From Pollutibacter soli (lineage in GTDB: Bacteria > Bacteroidota > Bacteroidia > Chitinophagales > Chitinophagaceae): 63,625 nt of DNA. Of the stretch, positions 36,228 to 45,328 are shown piece after piece. Location: positions 1-63,625 of the forward strand of contig JARJHS010000016.1 of NCBI GenBank assembly GCA_029269725.1. Direction: 5' to 3'. Below the pieces are notes generated by a model. That model did not search any database, was not told where the DNA came from, and saw only the letters and a list, made by a program, of their open reading frames with translations. A program made the translations under genes and the position numbers. Within the stretch, counting starts at the first letter, position 1. Each line of letters begins with the position of its first letter.

Positions 36228-36740
36228 TTACAACTTTAAACTCAACTCACTTACCAATTCATACCTCTGCTCCACAACAGGTTTCCCAAATCTTTCCGAT
36301 GGGATAGATTCTGTAAGTACAAAGCCGGCTTTTTTATAAAGGTGTGCTGCCGCGGGTAATTCTGATGAAGTGTACAAAAATGCACGGGTATAATTTCTTT
36401 CACGCATACAATCCAGAAATTCATTCATCCATTTATTTCCGATACCGCGGCCACGCAATTGAGGAGATAAAACAAAATACCTGAGCTGAACCAGTTGATC
36501 ATCGTGATGCAGGAGTAAAAGAAAACCCAGCAATTCTTCCTCGCTTTTGCAAAGCCAGACTTTATCTTTTAATGGATCGTATCGGGAATAGAATTCATCA
36601 AGCGTTGTGTCGACATATTCCATAAACGATTCACCATATCCATATTCCGTTGTATAAATCTTACGATGAAGCTCAGACACTCCAGCTATATCTGAAGGAA
36701 GAAGCTGGTTTGAAAATTTGAGTGTTGACAGCGTTTGCAT
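36228..36740 (-). CDS. GNAT-family N-acetyltransferase
   Basis: 170 residues. Motif A is VLSPQLRGRGIGNKWMNEFL, with the acetyl-CoA loop RGRGIG, and motif B is LYTSSELPAAAHLYKKAGFV. Those two segments give a complete GNAT fold, here of the MarR-associated type. Substrate unknown. The last residues LSLKL and the TAA stop are written by GAGTTTAAAGTTGTAAG, a member of the GTTGAAAG word family, suggesting the original C-terminus was altered. Confidence 0.87.
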   Translation of the reverse strand: MQTLSTLKFSNQLLPSDIAGVSELHRKIYTTEYGYGESFMEYVDTTLDEFYSRYDPLKDKVWLCKSEEELLGFLLLLHHDDQLVQLRYFVLSPQLRGRGIGNKWMNEFLDCMRERNYTRAFLYTSSELPAAAHLYKKAGFVLTESIPSERFGKPVVEQRYELVSELSLKL

Positions 36741-36795
36741 CGCAGTTTAATTGGTATGCAAGGATCGAAATATTTGTCAATACGGTAATGAAAAA

Positions 36796-37914
36796 CTACC
36801 GGATGCTGATTGTTTTTCCTGATTTAGCTGATTCCCTTGCTGCTGCAAGGATTTTCACCACAAGCACATTATTCTCGAGTGAGTATAATCCGAAATCCGG
36901 AACTTTTATTTCTCCCCTCACGACATCAGTGAAATAAGCAAAAGGATCTGTGTACACACCCAATGCTGATGCAGACACTTTTAATGGTTGGGTTTGCTGC
37001 ATACCAACTTTTCGTATGCGCATATCCGTATTGTTGTCTGCATATACCAAACCTGTTTCACCATACACTTCCATATCCTTTCTTCCAAAAGGCCAGTTCC
37101 AGGATCCCTGGATCACGCCATTTGCCGTGGAGTAATGCACGAGGATCACGGCATCGTCATCCACTTTTGGATAGGTCTGTGGTTTAAAAGTGCTGGTGAT
37201 TGCCGTTACGGCGGAAGGTGTTTCACCTTTCATCAGCCAGGTCATCAGGTTGGCACCATAACAACCGAAATCTACAACAGCGCCGCCACCGTTAAGTACC
37301 GGATCGGTCAGCCAGTCAAAAAATTCTTTGCCCACACCGATTTCCTTTGGTCCGTTATGTCCGTCATTCACCACCATCTTCCTGATCTTTCCGATATAAT
37401 TACTATCGTATATCAGCTGGTAGGTTTTTTCTGTTGAAGGATACCAGGAAGTTTCATAATTCGTCAATAAATAGACTTTGTGTTTTTTCGCGAGCGCCTG
37501 CATTTTTTCTGCATGTTCATTACTCACTGCGAGCGGTTTCTCCACCATCACGTGTATGCCACGCGGAGCACAGGCTTCCACTGCTGCAAGATGCGCATGT
37601 ATCGATCCAAAAGCCACGACCGCTTCGGGCTTTGTTTTTTCCAGCATATCATTGAGGTTGGTAAAAAAGAGTTGGGGATCAAGTTTGTACCTTCGGATAA
37701 ATTTTCCTGCGAGAGCAGTATCAGGTTCATAAACACCTACAACATTCAAGGGCTGTTCTCTTCCTTTCCAATCAAAAATCCATCCCGAGTGACCGTGGGA
37801 TATACCTGCAACGCCCAGCCGAAGCGGTGTTTTGCTTTTCTGCTGTGCAACAGATAGGATCGAACCAAGAAGAAATATTAGAAACACCGTAATCCCGATA
37901 AAGATCTTTTTCAT
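36796..37914 (-). CDS. Gfo/Idh/MocA-family oxidoreductase, exported
   Basis: 372 residues from MKKIFIGITVFLIFLLGSIL, a signal peptide; the in-frame Met seven residues upstream is less likely. The NAD(P)-binding Rossmann fold has LGVAGISHGHSGWIFDWKG, and the family signature is VEKPLAVSNEHAEKMQALAK (EKP). The C-terminal half is the usual open beta sheet with GGGAVVDFGCYGANLMTWLM. Exported Gfo/Idh proteins in Bacteroidota often handle sugars or sugar acids. No neighbouring sugar genes. Confidence 0.88.
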   Translation of the reverse strand: MKKIFIGITVFLIFLLGSILSVAQQKSKTPLRLGVAGISHGHSGWIFDWKGREQPLNVVGVYEPDTALAGKFIRRYKLDPQLFFTNLNDMLEKTKPEAVVAFGSIHAHLAAVEACAPRGIHVMVEKPLAVSNEHAEKMQALAKKHKVYLLTNYETSWYPSTEKTYQLIYDSNYIGKIRKMVVNDGHNGPKEIGVGKEFFDWLTDPVLNGGGAVVDFGCYGANLMTWLMKGETPSAVTAITSTFKPQTYPKVDDDAVILVHYSTANGVIQGSWNWPFGRKDMEVYGETGLVYADNNTDMRIRKVGMQQTQPLKVSASALGVYTDPFAYFTDVVRGEIKVPDFGLYSLENNVLVVKILAAARESAKSGKTISIR

Positions 37915-37941
37915 ATGGATGCTTTCTGAATTCAATATAAC

Positions 37942-37979
37942 AAAAAGACCTGTCAGGGTTGAATCTGACAGGTCTTTTA
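37942..37979. terminator. Bidirectional terminator AAAAGACCTGTCAG
   Basis: Perfect 14-base inverted repeat AAAAGACCTGTCAG (37943-37956) and its complement (37965-37978) with an eight-base loop; A-run and T-run on either side allow termination in both directions. It would end transcripts that cross from sucC and it lies just before the exported oxidoreductase start. Confidence 0.8.
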
Positions 37980-38000
37980 ATTTCTTATCTCATTGTGCCC

Positions 38001-38199
38001 GAGACAAGGCATGCCTTGTCTCTACAAATTTATCCGGGTGTAAGCATGATCATTTAATCCACCTCATTGCAATCGCAGCACTTCGGCATTCGCAATTCGT
38101 CCTTCGTATTTACAAAAAGAGCCAAGACATACCTTGGCTCTACAATTTATTAGGGTAAGAATGATCATATAATCCACCTCATTCCAATCGCAGCACTTC
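38001..38199. repeat. Duplicated 83-bp unit carrying a palindrome
   Basis: 38001-38084 and 38119-38199 are diverged direct copies. Each starts with a palindrome (GAGACAAGGCATGCCTTGTC TCTAC in the first, GAGCCAAGACATACCTTGGC TCTAC in the second) and continues TAAGCATGATCATTTAATCC or TAAGAATGATCATATAATCC, then ACCTCATT-CAATCGCAGCACTTC. The palindrome and its flank therefore moved together. The island ends in TCTCATTTCTCACTTCTAAC words at the sucC stop. Confidence 0.87.
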
Positions 38200-38227
38200 T
38201 TACCTCTCATTTCTCACTTCTAACCTG

Positions 38228-39439
38228 TTATGCGACTGCTTTCTTCACCAGGTCCGCAGCTTCGCTCAGCAAAATCGCGCTCTGTACTTTCAATCCGCTT
38301 TCATCGATCAGTTTTTTCGCTTCGGCAGCATTTGTTCCCTGCAAACGAACGATGATGGGGATATTTATGTTTCCAAGATTTTTATATGCTTCAATAACGC
38401 CCGCGGCTACGCGATCGCAACGTACAATACCACCAAAGATGTTGATCAGGATAGCTTTTACATTCGGATCTTTCATAATGATCTTGAATCCTGCTTCTAC
38501 TGTCTGTGCATTTGCAGTACCGCCCACATCCAGGAAGTTAGCCGGTTCACCACCACTGAGTTTGATCATATCCATCGTTGCCATCGCCAGACCAGCACCA
38601 TTAACCATACAACCCACATTACCATCCAGCTTCACAAAATTCAGATTATATTTCCCTGCTTCAACTTCGGTAGGATCTTCTTCGCTGATATCACGCAATG
38701 AAGAAAGATCAGCATGACGTGTAAGCGCATTATCATCAAGATTCATCTTACAGTCAACTGCAATGATTTTATCATCAGCGGCCTTGAACAGCGGGTTGAT
38801 TTCAAGCATCGCACAATCCAGTCCGACATATGCATTGTAAAGATTGGTAACAAATTTCACCAGGTTCTTAAATGCTTCGCCGCTAAGACCAAGGTTGAAT
38901 GCAATTTTTCTTGCCTGGAAAGGAAGCAATCCGCCTGAAGGGCTAACCCACTCTTTGAATATTTTTTCAGGTGTATCGTGTGCAACATCTTCAATATTCA
39001 TTCCACCTTCGGTGCTGTACATAATCACATTCTGTCCTTTACTTCGATCCAGCAGGATAGACAGATAAAATTCTTTTCTTGGTGAAGGTCCATCATAGTA
39101 CATGTCCTGTGTGATCAGAACTTTATTAACGACTTTCCCAGCAGGCCCGGTCTGGATGGTTACTAGCGTTCCACCAAGTATCTTCTTTGAAAAATCAATC
39201 ACTTCTTCCAGGTTTTTGGCCACTTTCACGCCGTTGATACCGGTTTCTTTTATGGTACCTTTTCCGCGACCACCTGCATGAATCTGGGCTTTCACCACCG
39301 CGAAACTGCTACCGAACTGGTTTTTAATCTGGCGGTAAGCTTCTTCCGCTTCATGGATGGTACTGCATGCAAATCCTTCCTGAACCGGTACATTGTATTT
39401 TTTTAGTAATTCCTTAGCCTGGTATTCGTGAAGATTCAT
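38228..39439 (-). CDS. sucC: Succinyl-CoA synthetase, ADP-forming, beta subunit
   Basis: 403 residues, normal length. TCA-cycle enzyme making ATP or GTP from succinyl-CoA with the alpha subunit SucD, which is not in this window. The ATP-grasp part has MNLHEYQAKELLKKYNVPVQ, VVKAQIHAGGRGKGTIKETG and the nucleotide site, and the C-terminal half has CMVNGAGLAMATMDMIKLSG and GGTANAQTVEAGFKIIMKDP followed by INIFGGIVRCDRVAAGVIEA. Single-gene transcription unit, cytoplasmic. Confidence 0.97.
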   Translation of the reverse strand: MNLHEYQAKELLKKYNVPVQEGFACSTIHEAEEAYRQIKNQFGSSFAVVKAQIHAGGRGKGTIKETGINGVKVAKNLEEVIDFSKKILGGTLVTIQTGPAGKVVNKVLITQDMYYDGPSPRKEFYLSILLDRSKGQNVIMYSTEGGMNIEDVAHDTPEKIFKEWVSPSGGLLPFQARKIAFNLGLSGEAFKNLVKFVTNLYNAYVGLDCAMLEINPLFKAADDKIIAVDCKMNLDDNALTRHADLSSLRDISEEDPTEVEAGKYNLNFVKLDGNVGCMVNGAGLAMATMDMIKLSGGEPANFLDVGGTANAQTVEAGFKIIMKDPNVKAILINIFGGIVRCDRVAAGVIEAYKNLGNINIPIIVRLQGTNAAEAKKLIDESGLKVQSAILLSEAADLVKKAVA

Positions 39440-39635
39440 GATTGAAAAAATTTTTGCGAAGATAACGGAAGAAGGACGAAGTGCGAACTGCGAAGGCCGA
39501 ATTCAAGGATACAGGATACAGACTACAGGCTTGTAAGAGGGTAGACGGTACGTTAGAACGTAAAACGTTGAACGTAAAACGTTCCCTGCCTCCATTCTCC
39601 TGCCTCCTGCCTATATTTGCGCCTCAATTAATACC
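39440..39635 (+). promoter_or_regulatory. Divergent upstream region of sucC and purine nucleoside phosphorylase
   Basis: The gap holds words GTTAGAACGTAAAACGTTGA (39552 on) and CCTGCCTCCATTCTCCTGCC TCCTGCC, directly followed by a Bacteroidota -7 element TATATTTG at 39612-39619, 17 bases before the phosphorylase ATG. No TTTG was found at the usual -33 distance, so the word region occupies the place of the -33 element. Confidence 0.55.
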
Positions 39636-40454
39636 ATGACCATCCCTGAGCAGATCGGCGCAGCAGTGGATTTTATAAAAACCAGGTACGCACACCAGCC
39701 CGATGTCGGCATTGTGCTTGGCAGCGGACTGGGAAATTTCAGCAAAGAGCTATTTGTTGATATCTCCATCCCATACGAGGAAATTCCGCATTTTCCGGTA
39801 GCTACCGTAGTTGGGCACCAGGGAAAACTGATTTTTGGATCTGTCGGCGGAAAAAGGGTGGTGGCGATGGCGGGTCGCTTTCATTATTATGAAGGATATA
39901 CGCCAACGGAAGTGGTTTTTCCGATCAGGGTAATGAAAGCCCTGGGGATTGAAACTTTGTTGGTGTCAAATGCAGCAGGTGGTGTTAATCCGGAATTCAA
40001 AGTGGGGGAGCTGATGATCATCACGGATCATATCAGTATGGCGATTGTAAATCCGTTACTGGGCAGGAATATTGAAGAACTGGGACCGCGTTTCCCGGAC
40101 ATGAGTCAGCCATATTCCCGCGACCTTATTCAAAAAGCTGCGGCCATTGCGGAGGAACAAAAAATCAGAATCAAATATGGCGTATACTTTGGCGTTACCG
40201 GTCCGACCTTTGAAACCAGGGCTGAATATAAAATGATAAAAATACTCGGTGCGGATGCGGTGGGGATGAGTACTGTGCAGGAAGTGATTGCTGCCTGTCA
40301 CATGGGTTTAAAAGTGTTTGCGATAAGTGTCATAACGGACCTGGGTATACGAGAGGAGGACAACACCATCACTCACCAGGAAGTGCTGGAGGCGGCAGTT
40401 GCTGCTGAACCGTTACTTTCTTCCATCCTGACCAGGCTGATCGCCGTTTGCTGA
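39636..40454 (+). CDS. punA: Purine nucleoside phosphorylase, trimeric type
   Basis: 272 residues. Cleaves purine nucleosides with phosphate to base and (deoxy)ribose-1-phosphate, in the cytoplasm. Phosphate-site motifs GIVLGSGLGNF and TVVGHQGKLIFG, followed by GRFHYYEGYTPTEVVFP, LLVSNAAGGVNPEFKVGELM and the base site with GVTGPTFETRAEYKMIKILG and ADAVGMSTVQEVIAACHMGL. This is the PNP-II (PunA/DeoD-type trimer) pattern with Glu in PTFETRAEY. Preceded by a -7 element TATATTTG. Confidence 0.95.
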   Translation: MTIPEQIGAAVDFIKTRYAHQPDVGIVLGSGLGNFSKELFVDISIPYEEIPHFPVATVVGHQGKLIFGSVGGKRVVAMAGRFHYYEGYTPTEVVFPIRVMKALGIETLLVSNAAGGVNPEFKVGELMIITDHISMAIVNPLLGRNIEELGPRFPDMSQPYSRDLIQKAAAIAEEQKIRIKYGVYFGVTGPTFETRAEYKMIKILGADAVGMSTVQEVIAACHMGLKVFAISVITDLGIREEDNTITHQEVLEAAVAAEPLLSSILTRLIAVC

Positions 40455-40599
40455 TTTATGAATTATTTAAGTGATTGGTTTTGTGAGGTGGCTAATTTTG
40501 ATTGTCTGGAGGGTTAATGAAAAGAATTACATAAACAATAGAGGAATTTCGTACAGATCAGATAAAATTAACATCCAACCGTATCCGCGTAATAACTGC

Positions 40600-42618
40600 A
40601 TGATAAAATTTCTGCCATTAAAAATTGTTTTCATTTTAATGCTGTTAAGCAGTAATTACGCGCTTGCACAGGTGCCGATCCGGGGTATGCCGCGTTTTGG
40701 TGGTGGTCGTAGTGGCGGTGGAGGCGATTCTCTTCAGTTTGAAAAACGCGATTTCAAAGCAGATACGATCACTGTGCAATACAGGTATCTGGATACGGCG
40801 AGATATTATTTGCTTGATTCATCAATCAGCGATTTTTACAGGCGTATCCCTTTGAAGCCGGAATATATTTACCTGGGTAACAATGGTAATGCCATCCGGA
40901 ATTTTCTCTTCTCACCCATTATGAAACCCGGTTGGGATGCGGGGTTTCATGCATTTGATCCATTCGCGTATACGATTGCGGATACCCGCTTTATGAATAC
41001 GACGCGGCCTTACACAGAACTGAATTATCTGATCGGATCCAAGGCAGAACAACAGATCGGTATTCTGCATACGCAGAACATTATGCCCAACTGGAATTTT
41101 GTCGGGCAGTTCAGGCTCGTGAATTCACCGGGAAGTTTTAATTCGCAGAATACCAATCACCGGAGTTTCAGATTCAATACGGATTATCAGACCAACGACC
41201 AGCGTTATTCCGTTTATTTAATAATTCTGAATAACAGCCTTCAGTCTTCAGAAAATGGTGGAATCACGAGTGATACTTTCCTTGTTAACCAGAACCCGGC
41301 TTATAATGATCGCTTTAATATTCCGACCAATATTGCCGACAGCGTTTTCACTACGAGAAACTTTTTTAATGTCGCACTGCGTACAGGAAATAAATATTCG
41401 GACACAAAAATTTTCCTGCGTCAGCATTATGATTTTGGAATAAAAGACTCCATTGTTACTGATTCGACGGTTCATCGGTTCTTCCTGCCTAAACTTCGAC
41501 TGGAGTATAATTTTGGCTTCAATAAGTACCAGTATAAGTTCCTGGATGTGCAGGGCAGTCTTGACAGTCAGTTCTTTCAAAAGAATTACGACAATTATTT
41601 TACGCCGATTCCGGATACCATAAATTTCACGGACAACTGGAAGGAGATGACCAATGATTTTTCGGTGATCCAGTTTCCGGATTCAAGAAATCCATTGCAA
41701 TTCATCAAGGTGGGGGTGACCCTTCAGAATATCAGGGGAAATTTCGCTGATGGCAGTTCTGATAAATTTTCCACTATGCAACTGCATGGAGAGTACCGTA
41801 ACCGAACGCGTAACCGAAAATGGGATATGCTGCTCAACGGAAGTTTTTTTGCAGGCGGAAGATATACCGGTGATTTTGAAGTTGCCGCCAGGCTTAAGCG
41901 AATGATCAGCCCGAAGATCGGTTACATCGAACTGGGGTTTAATAATGTAAACAGAACGCCATCTTATTTATACGAGCGCCAAACCGGTTTTCCTGTACAA
42001 TTAGCGCCCGGACTGAACAGGGAAAATATCACGAAGTTTTCAGGTATCCTGGAAGTACCACGGTTGCAGATGCAGTTGACCGGATATTACTATCTCGTCA
42101 GCAACTATACTTATTTGGAAAACTTCAACGATGTAAAACAGGCTTCATCGATATTCAATTTTTTGAGGATCGGCGCAAATAAGGTGTTTCGGATCGGAAG
42201 GTCATGGCGATGGTATGCAGATATCTATGTACAAACAAAAGCAGGTAATGCGCCGGTTAATCTGCCGCTCATTTTCACCCGTCAGCGTTTTGCGTACGAA
42301 GGAAAATTATTTAAGAACCTGAATCTTTCCACCGGAGTTGATCTTCGTTACAACACTCCATATAAGGCCGATAATTATTCACCTGTACTCGGCCAGTTTT
42401 TCTTCCAGGATCAGCAATCGATTTCGGTCAGGCCGGATATCGCGCTGTATGTCAATTTCAAGATCATGAAGCTCGCTACGTTCGCCAGACTGGAGAACTT
42501 AAATACACTAAGCTTTAAGTATGGCTTTGGTTTCAAGGACAGTAACCTTGCGGCGGATCTGTATTCTTATCCAGGGTTGGTTTTCAGGTTGGGATTCTTT
42601 TGGGATTTTGTTAATTAG
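40600..42618 (+). CDS. Putative porin (Bacteroidota outer-membrane barrel)
   Basis: 672 residues from MIKFLPLKIVFILMLLSSNY, a signal peptide ending at LAQ. A glycine/arginine-rich linker (FGGGRSGGGGDS) follows, then a long antiparallel barrel with frequent aromatic residues and no plug. LQFEKRDFKADTITVQYRYL and FLSPIMKPGWDAGFHAFDPF match the Bacteroidota putative porin family with Pfam-type Porin_10 layout. In-frame upstream Met at 40471 has no signal peptide and is rejected. The stop is followed directly by GGCAGGAGGCGGGAG words. Confidence 0.85.
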   Translation: MIKFLPLKIVFILMLLSSNYALAQVPIRGMPRFGGGRSGGGGDSLQFEKRDFKADTITVQYRYLDTARYYLLDSSISDFYRRIPLKPEYIYLGNNGNAIRNFLFSPIMKPGWDAGFHAFDPFAYTIADTRFMNTTRPYTELNYLIGSKAEQQIGILHTQNIMPNWNFVGQFRLVNSPGSFNSQNTNHRSFRFNTDYQTNDQRYSVYLIILNNSLQSSENGGITSDTFLVNQNPAYNDRFNIPTNIADSVFTTRNFFNVALRTGNKYSDTKIFLRQHYDFGIKDSIVTDSTVHRFFLPKLRLEYNFGFNKYQYKFLDVQGSLDSQFFQKNYDNYFTPIPDTINFTDNWKEMTNDFSVIQFPDSRNPLQFIKVGVTLQNIRGNFADGSSDKFSTMQLHGEYRNRTRNRKWDMLLNGSFFAGGRYTGDFEVAARLKRMISPKIGYIELGFNNVNRTPSYLYERQTGFPVQLAPGLNRENITKFSGILEVPRLQMQLTGYYYLVSNYTYLENFNDVKQASSIFNFLRIGANKVFRIGRSWRWYADIYVQTKAGNAPVNLPLIFTRQRFAYEGKLFKNLNLSTGVDLRYNTPYKADNYSPVLGQFFFQDQQSISVRPDIALYVNFKIMKLATFARLENLNTLSFKYGFGFKDSNLAADLYSYPGLVFRLGFFWDFVN

Positions 42619-42892
42619 GCAGGAGGCGGGAGCCTGCTTGCCGGCAGGCAGGTGAGCAGGCGGGAGAAGAAGTGAGCAGTCGGCAGTCCCAGGCATGTAA
42701 CCAGAACTCTAAAGGTAAATTGCGGGGAGAGAAGAAAACAACTGAAATTTGGGTCAATCTTTATTCAATTCTAACGTTTTATCACCGGACGAAGCCGGCA
42801 GTTTCTTCTGTCTGCTTGCTCCTTACTTCTGCCTGTTTTAACTATAAACACTAAACTCTTTTAAAAATTTCGATTATTTTTGCTGAATCGGC
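42619..42892 (+). repeat. Gap with GGCAGGAGG words and a -7 element
   Basis: 274 bases. 42619-42690 has AGGCAGGAGGCGGGAGCCTG, CTTGCCGGCAGGCAGG and AGCAGTCGGCAG; 42800-42860 has CTGTCTGCTTGCTCCTTACT. A Bacteroidota -7 element TATTTTTG lies at 42875-42882, 11 bases before the HYC_CC_PP start, without a clear -33 box. Confidence 0.55.
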
Positions 42893-43279
42893 ATGAAAAA
42901 AGTCCTTGTCATATTCCTGGCTACAGTCTACCTCGCTATCAGCAGCGGTGTGATCGTCAACACCCATTATTGCATGGGAAAGATCGCCGAAGTTGTTTTC
43001 GGGCATGACGAATCAGGGAATGATTGTGATACCTGCGGAATGAAAGCAAAAGAGGGTTGCTGCAGGGACGAAGTAAAAGTGGTTAAACTCGCCGACAGTC
43101 ATTCCTTTGTTCAGCAAACCATTGACTTTGTAAAAGCACCCGTTATTCTCCCGGACCTCATCGCTACTGGCAATACCGAAACAGTCATTGCTTCTTCGGG
43201 TACTGTTTACGGTATTCATGGTCCACCTGAAGGATCGAATGTTCCCCTCCATGTGCGCAACTGCGTTTTCAGGATTTGA
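42893..43279 (+). CDS. HYC_CC_PP-family protein
   Basis: 128 residues, signal peptide at residues 1-18. The three family signatures are visible: HYC at 25-27 (NTHYCMGK), a CxxC and CC at 45-57 (DCDTCGMKAKEGCCRDE) and Pro-Pro at 111-112 (GIHGPPEG). The family is common in Bacteroidota next to HMA-domain metal chaperones and TonB receptors; the conserved Cys and His suggest metal binding in the periplasm, but its function is not established. First gene of the metal locus that runs to the TonB receptor. Confidence 0.85.
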   Translation: MKKVLVIFLATVYLAISSGVIVNTHYCMGKIAEVVFGHDESGNDCDTCGMKAKEGCCRDEVKVVKLADSHSFVQQTIDFVKAPVILPDLIATGNTETVIASSGTVYGIHGPPEGSNVPLHVRNCVFRI

Positions 43280-43361
43280 TAAATAATCAGCATTAGTTAA
43301 CCGGTATTTTTTACCGCAGATGTTCTGTTTTATTTATCCATCATTTTTAAACTTTTTTACA

Positions 43362-43847
43362 ATGAAATCGCAGTTTAAATTTTTCAGTCTTACTATAGTT
43401 TTATTTTTTTCTCTCTCTGCAATAGCACAAAAGAAAGTGACTACCGACAGCATTAAGGTTTGGGGTAACTGTGGCATGTGCAAGAAAACCATCGAAACAG
43501 CAGCAAAATCTGCAGGCGCGGATTCAGCAAACTGGAGCACAGAAACACATATGCTCACTGTTTCGTACAAAAGCAAAAAATCTAAAAACCAGGACATTCA
43601 GAAAGCTGTAGCAGCTGCGGGTTACGACACACAGGATTTTACTGCTCCTGATGATGCTTACAACAAATTGCATTCATGCTGCCAGTATGATCGCAAAGCA
43701 GATACTGTTGCTACAGATAACGCGCAACTGAAATCAGCAACGTCGATGGATTGCAGCGATTGTTGCAAAGATGGCAAATGCACTAAAGACAAAGAATGCT
43801 GCAAGGACGAAGCTGCCTGCAAAGCAAAAGGTTGTGCTAAAAGCTAA
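43362..43847 (+). CDS. HMA-domain metal chaperone with cysteine-rich tail, exported
   Basis: 161 residues from MKSQFKFFSLTIVLFFSLSA, a signal peptide ending IAQ. The HMA fold has the metal site GNCGMCKKTIETAAKSAGA (CxxC as C-G-M-C) followed by SYKSKKSKNQDIQKAVAAAG. A cysteine-rich tail then has HSCCQYD, MDCSDCCKDGKCTKDKECCK and DEAACKAKGCAKS, a metallothionein-like region with about a dozen Cys. It probably binds Cu(I) or another soft metal in the periplasm. In-frame upstream start at 43320 lacks a signal peptide and is rejected. Second gene of the metal locus, 82 bases after the HYC_CC_PP gene. Confidence 0.88.
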   Translation: MKSQFKFFSLTIVLFFSLSAIAQKKVTTDSIKVWGNCGMCKKTIETAAKSAGADSANWSTETHMLTVSYKSKKSKNQDIQKAVAAAGYDTQDFTAPDDAYNKLHSCCQYDRKADTVATDNAQLKSATSMDCSDCCKDGKCTKDKECCKDEAACKAKGCAKS

Positions 43848-43867
43848 TCAGCTCTGAATCTTTTTTT

Positions 43868-43889
43868 CCCGACGACTTTGTCGTCGGGA
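43868..43889 (+). other. Hairpin between the two HMA genes
   Basis: Perfect nine-base stem CCCGACGAC / GTCGTCGGG with a four-base loop, 19 bases before the second HMA start. The T-run lies before, not after, the stem on the plus strand, so it is not a standard terminator; it may tune mRNA stability or translation of the downstream gene. Confidence 0.65.
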
Positions 43890-43907
43890 TCACTTCAACA
43901 TATTTCC

Positions 43908-44453
43908 ATGAAAAAATTAATTGTAATAGCATTAATGCTGATATCCGGCATTGTTGCAAAAGCGCAATTTTCAGAAGTGCACGTTCAGGCCAGTGGCCTT
44001 ACCTGCGCGATGTGCGCGAAATCAATCTTTAAAAATCTTGAGACATTGTCTTTTGTTGACAAAATCGAAACTGATCTCAATACCTCAACATTTGTACTGG
44101 TTGTAAAGCCATCTGCTGATGTTGATCCCGACCTTATACGCAAGAAAGTGGAAGATGCTGGTTTTGCCATTGCAGGACTTACATTGAAAGGCAGGTTTGA
44201 TGGTTTAGCGGTGGGAAATGATGGGCATTTTAATTATGGCGGGCAGACGTTCCATATGCTGACTGCGGGGGATAAAAAAATCGAAGGTGATGCTTCAATG
44301 AGGCTGGTAGACAAATCTTTTGTATCCGAAAAAGATTTTAAGAAATACAGCAAGACAACATCGATGGAATGTTTCAAAACCGGGTATGCAGGCAAATGCT
44401 GTGAGAAAGAAGGCATTGCCCAGGGTACGCGCATTTATCATGTTGTGATATGA
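43908..44453 (+). CDS. HMA-domain protein, exported
   Basis: 181 residues from MKKLIVIALMLISGIVAKAQ, a signal peptide. The HMA domain starts FSEVHVQASGLTCAMCAKSI (site TCAMC with both Cys) and ends near VEDAGFAIAGL. The C-terminal half (GHFNYGGQTFHMLTAGDKKI and ECFKTGYAGKCCEKEGIAQG) carries a second CC pair and may bind a second ion or fold as a small beta domain. The stop overlaps the start of the barrel gene by four bases (ATGA). Acts presumably with the neighbouring chaperone and thioredoxin. Confidence 0.87.
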   Translation: MKKLIVIALMLISGIVAKAQFSEVHVQASGLTCAMCAKSIFKNLETLSFVDKIETDLNTSTFVLVVKPSADVDPDLIRKKVEDAGFAIAGLTLKGRFDGLAVGNDGHFNYGGQTFHMLTAGDKKIEGDASMRLVDKSFVSEKDFKKYSKTTSMECFKTGYAGKCCEKEGIAQGTRIYHVVI

Positions 44454-45328
44454 TGACGCTGAATGGAAACTGTCGTCCACGAAATTGGATGGCAGCAGGC
44501 AGAGGCCTCGCCGTTTTTGTAATGCTTGGATTTTTCTCCGGACAATTGCAGGCTCAGGAGCTGTATGTATTTACAGAACCAGCTTCCAATATGCCTGCTA
44601 AATCTGCATCGTTAAAATACAAGGGTAAATTTCTCGAAGGATATCATTCCCAAAAGCTTGAACAACGTCATTCCATCGATGCGGAATTTGGTTTGAGCAA
44701 TAAACTGATGTTTCATGTCGGAAGCACATTTTCTGATATGTACTCGTATCCGGAATTTCAATGGGAGTCTGTTAATGCATATCTGAAATATCGGTTTCTG
44801 TCCAAGGATGAAATACATAAACATTTCCGCGCTGCTGTATTTATGGAAGGATCTTATAGCAGGAATGATATGTTTTACGATGAAATTTCTTTTGACGGTG
44901 ATCAGAGCGGTATACGCACAGGCGTAATCGCAACGCAGCTTTTGCATAAGCTGGCGCTGTCGACGACTCTAAGTGTAAGCCAGGTATTGAATGAGCAGCG
45001 ATGGGATAAGACAACACCGGATCCATATAGTTATCAGTCGTTCAACTATAGTCTTTCTGCCGGCTATCTTATTTTCCCTTTTAAATACACGAGTTTTAAA
45101 CAGACCAATTTCAATCTGTATCTTGAATTGCTGGGAAGCCAGGCTTTAGATAAAAAATTATACTACGTGGACCTGGCACCTGCAATGCAGTTTATTTTCA
45201 ACAGTACTATAAAACTGAATTTCGGATACCGGTTCCAGCTGGATGGTAATATGCATCGCATGGCTAAACAAAGCTACATGGTGAGCCTTGAAACCGTATT
45301 TCTGAATCTCTTAAAAAAACGATCATGA
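44450..45328 (+). CDS. Outer-membrane barrel-like protein of the metal locus
   Basis: 292 residues with a signal region ending LQAQ (about residue 36; the N-terminus is long and basic before the hydrophobic part, so an internal start such as MAAGRGLAVFVML is possible). The mature part has alternating strands rich in Tyr and Phe (LSNKLMFHVGSTFSDMYSYP, EIHKHFRAAVFMEGSYSRND) and resembles a 12-14 strand outer-membrane barrel. Coupled by ATGA overlaps to the HMA gene before and to a 25-residue peptide after. A role in metal efflux or uptake at the outer membrane is inferred from context. Confidence 0.75.
   Translation: MMTLNGNCRPRNWMAAGRGLAVFVMLGFFSGQLQAQELYVFTEPASNMPAKSASLKYKGKFLEGYHSQKLEQRHSIDAEFGLSNKLMFHVGSTFSDMYSYPEFQWESVNAYLKYRFLSKDEIHKHFRAAVFMEGSYSRNDMFYDEISFDGDQSGIRTGVIATQLLHKLALSTTLSVSQVLNEQRWDKTTPDPYSYQSFNYSLSAGYLIFPFKYTSFKQTNFNLYLELLGSQALDKKLYYVDLAPAMQFIFNSTIKLNFGYRFQLDGNMHRMAKQSYMVSLETVFLNLLKKRS

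Noticed and set aside
43868-43889. Hairpin between HMA genes as a terminator
   Set aside because: No T-run follows the stem on either strand; kept only as a structural feature.
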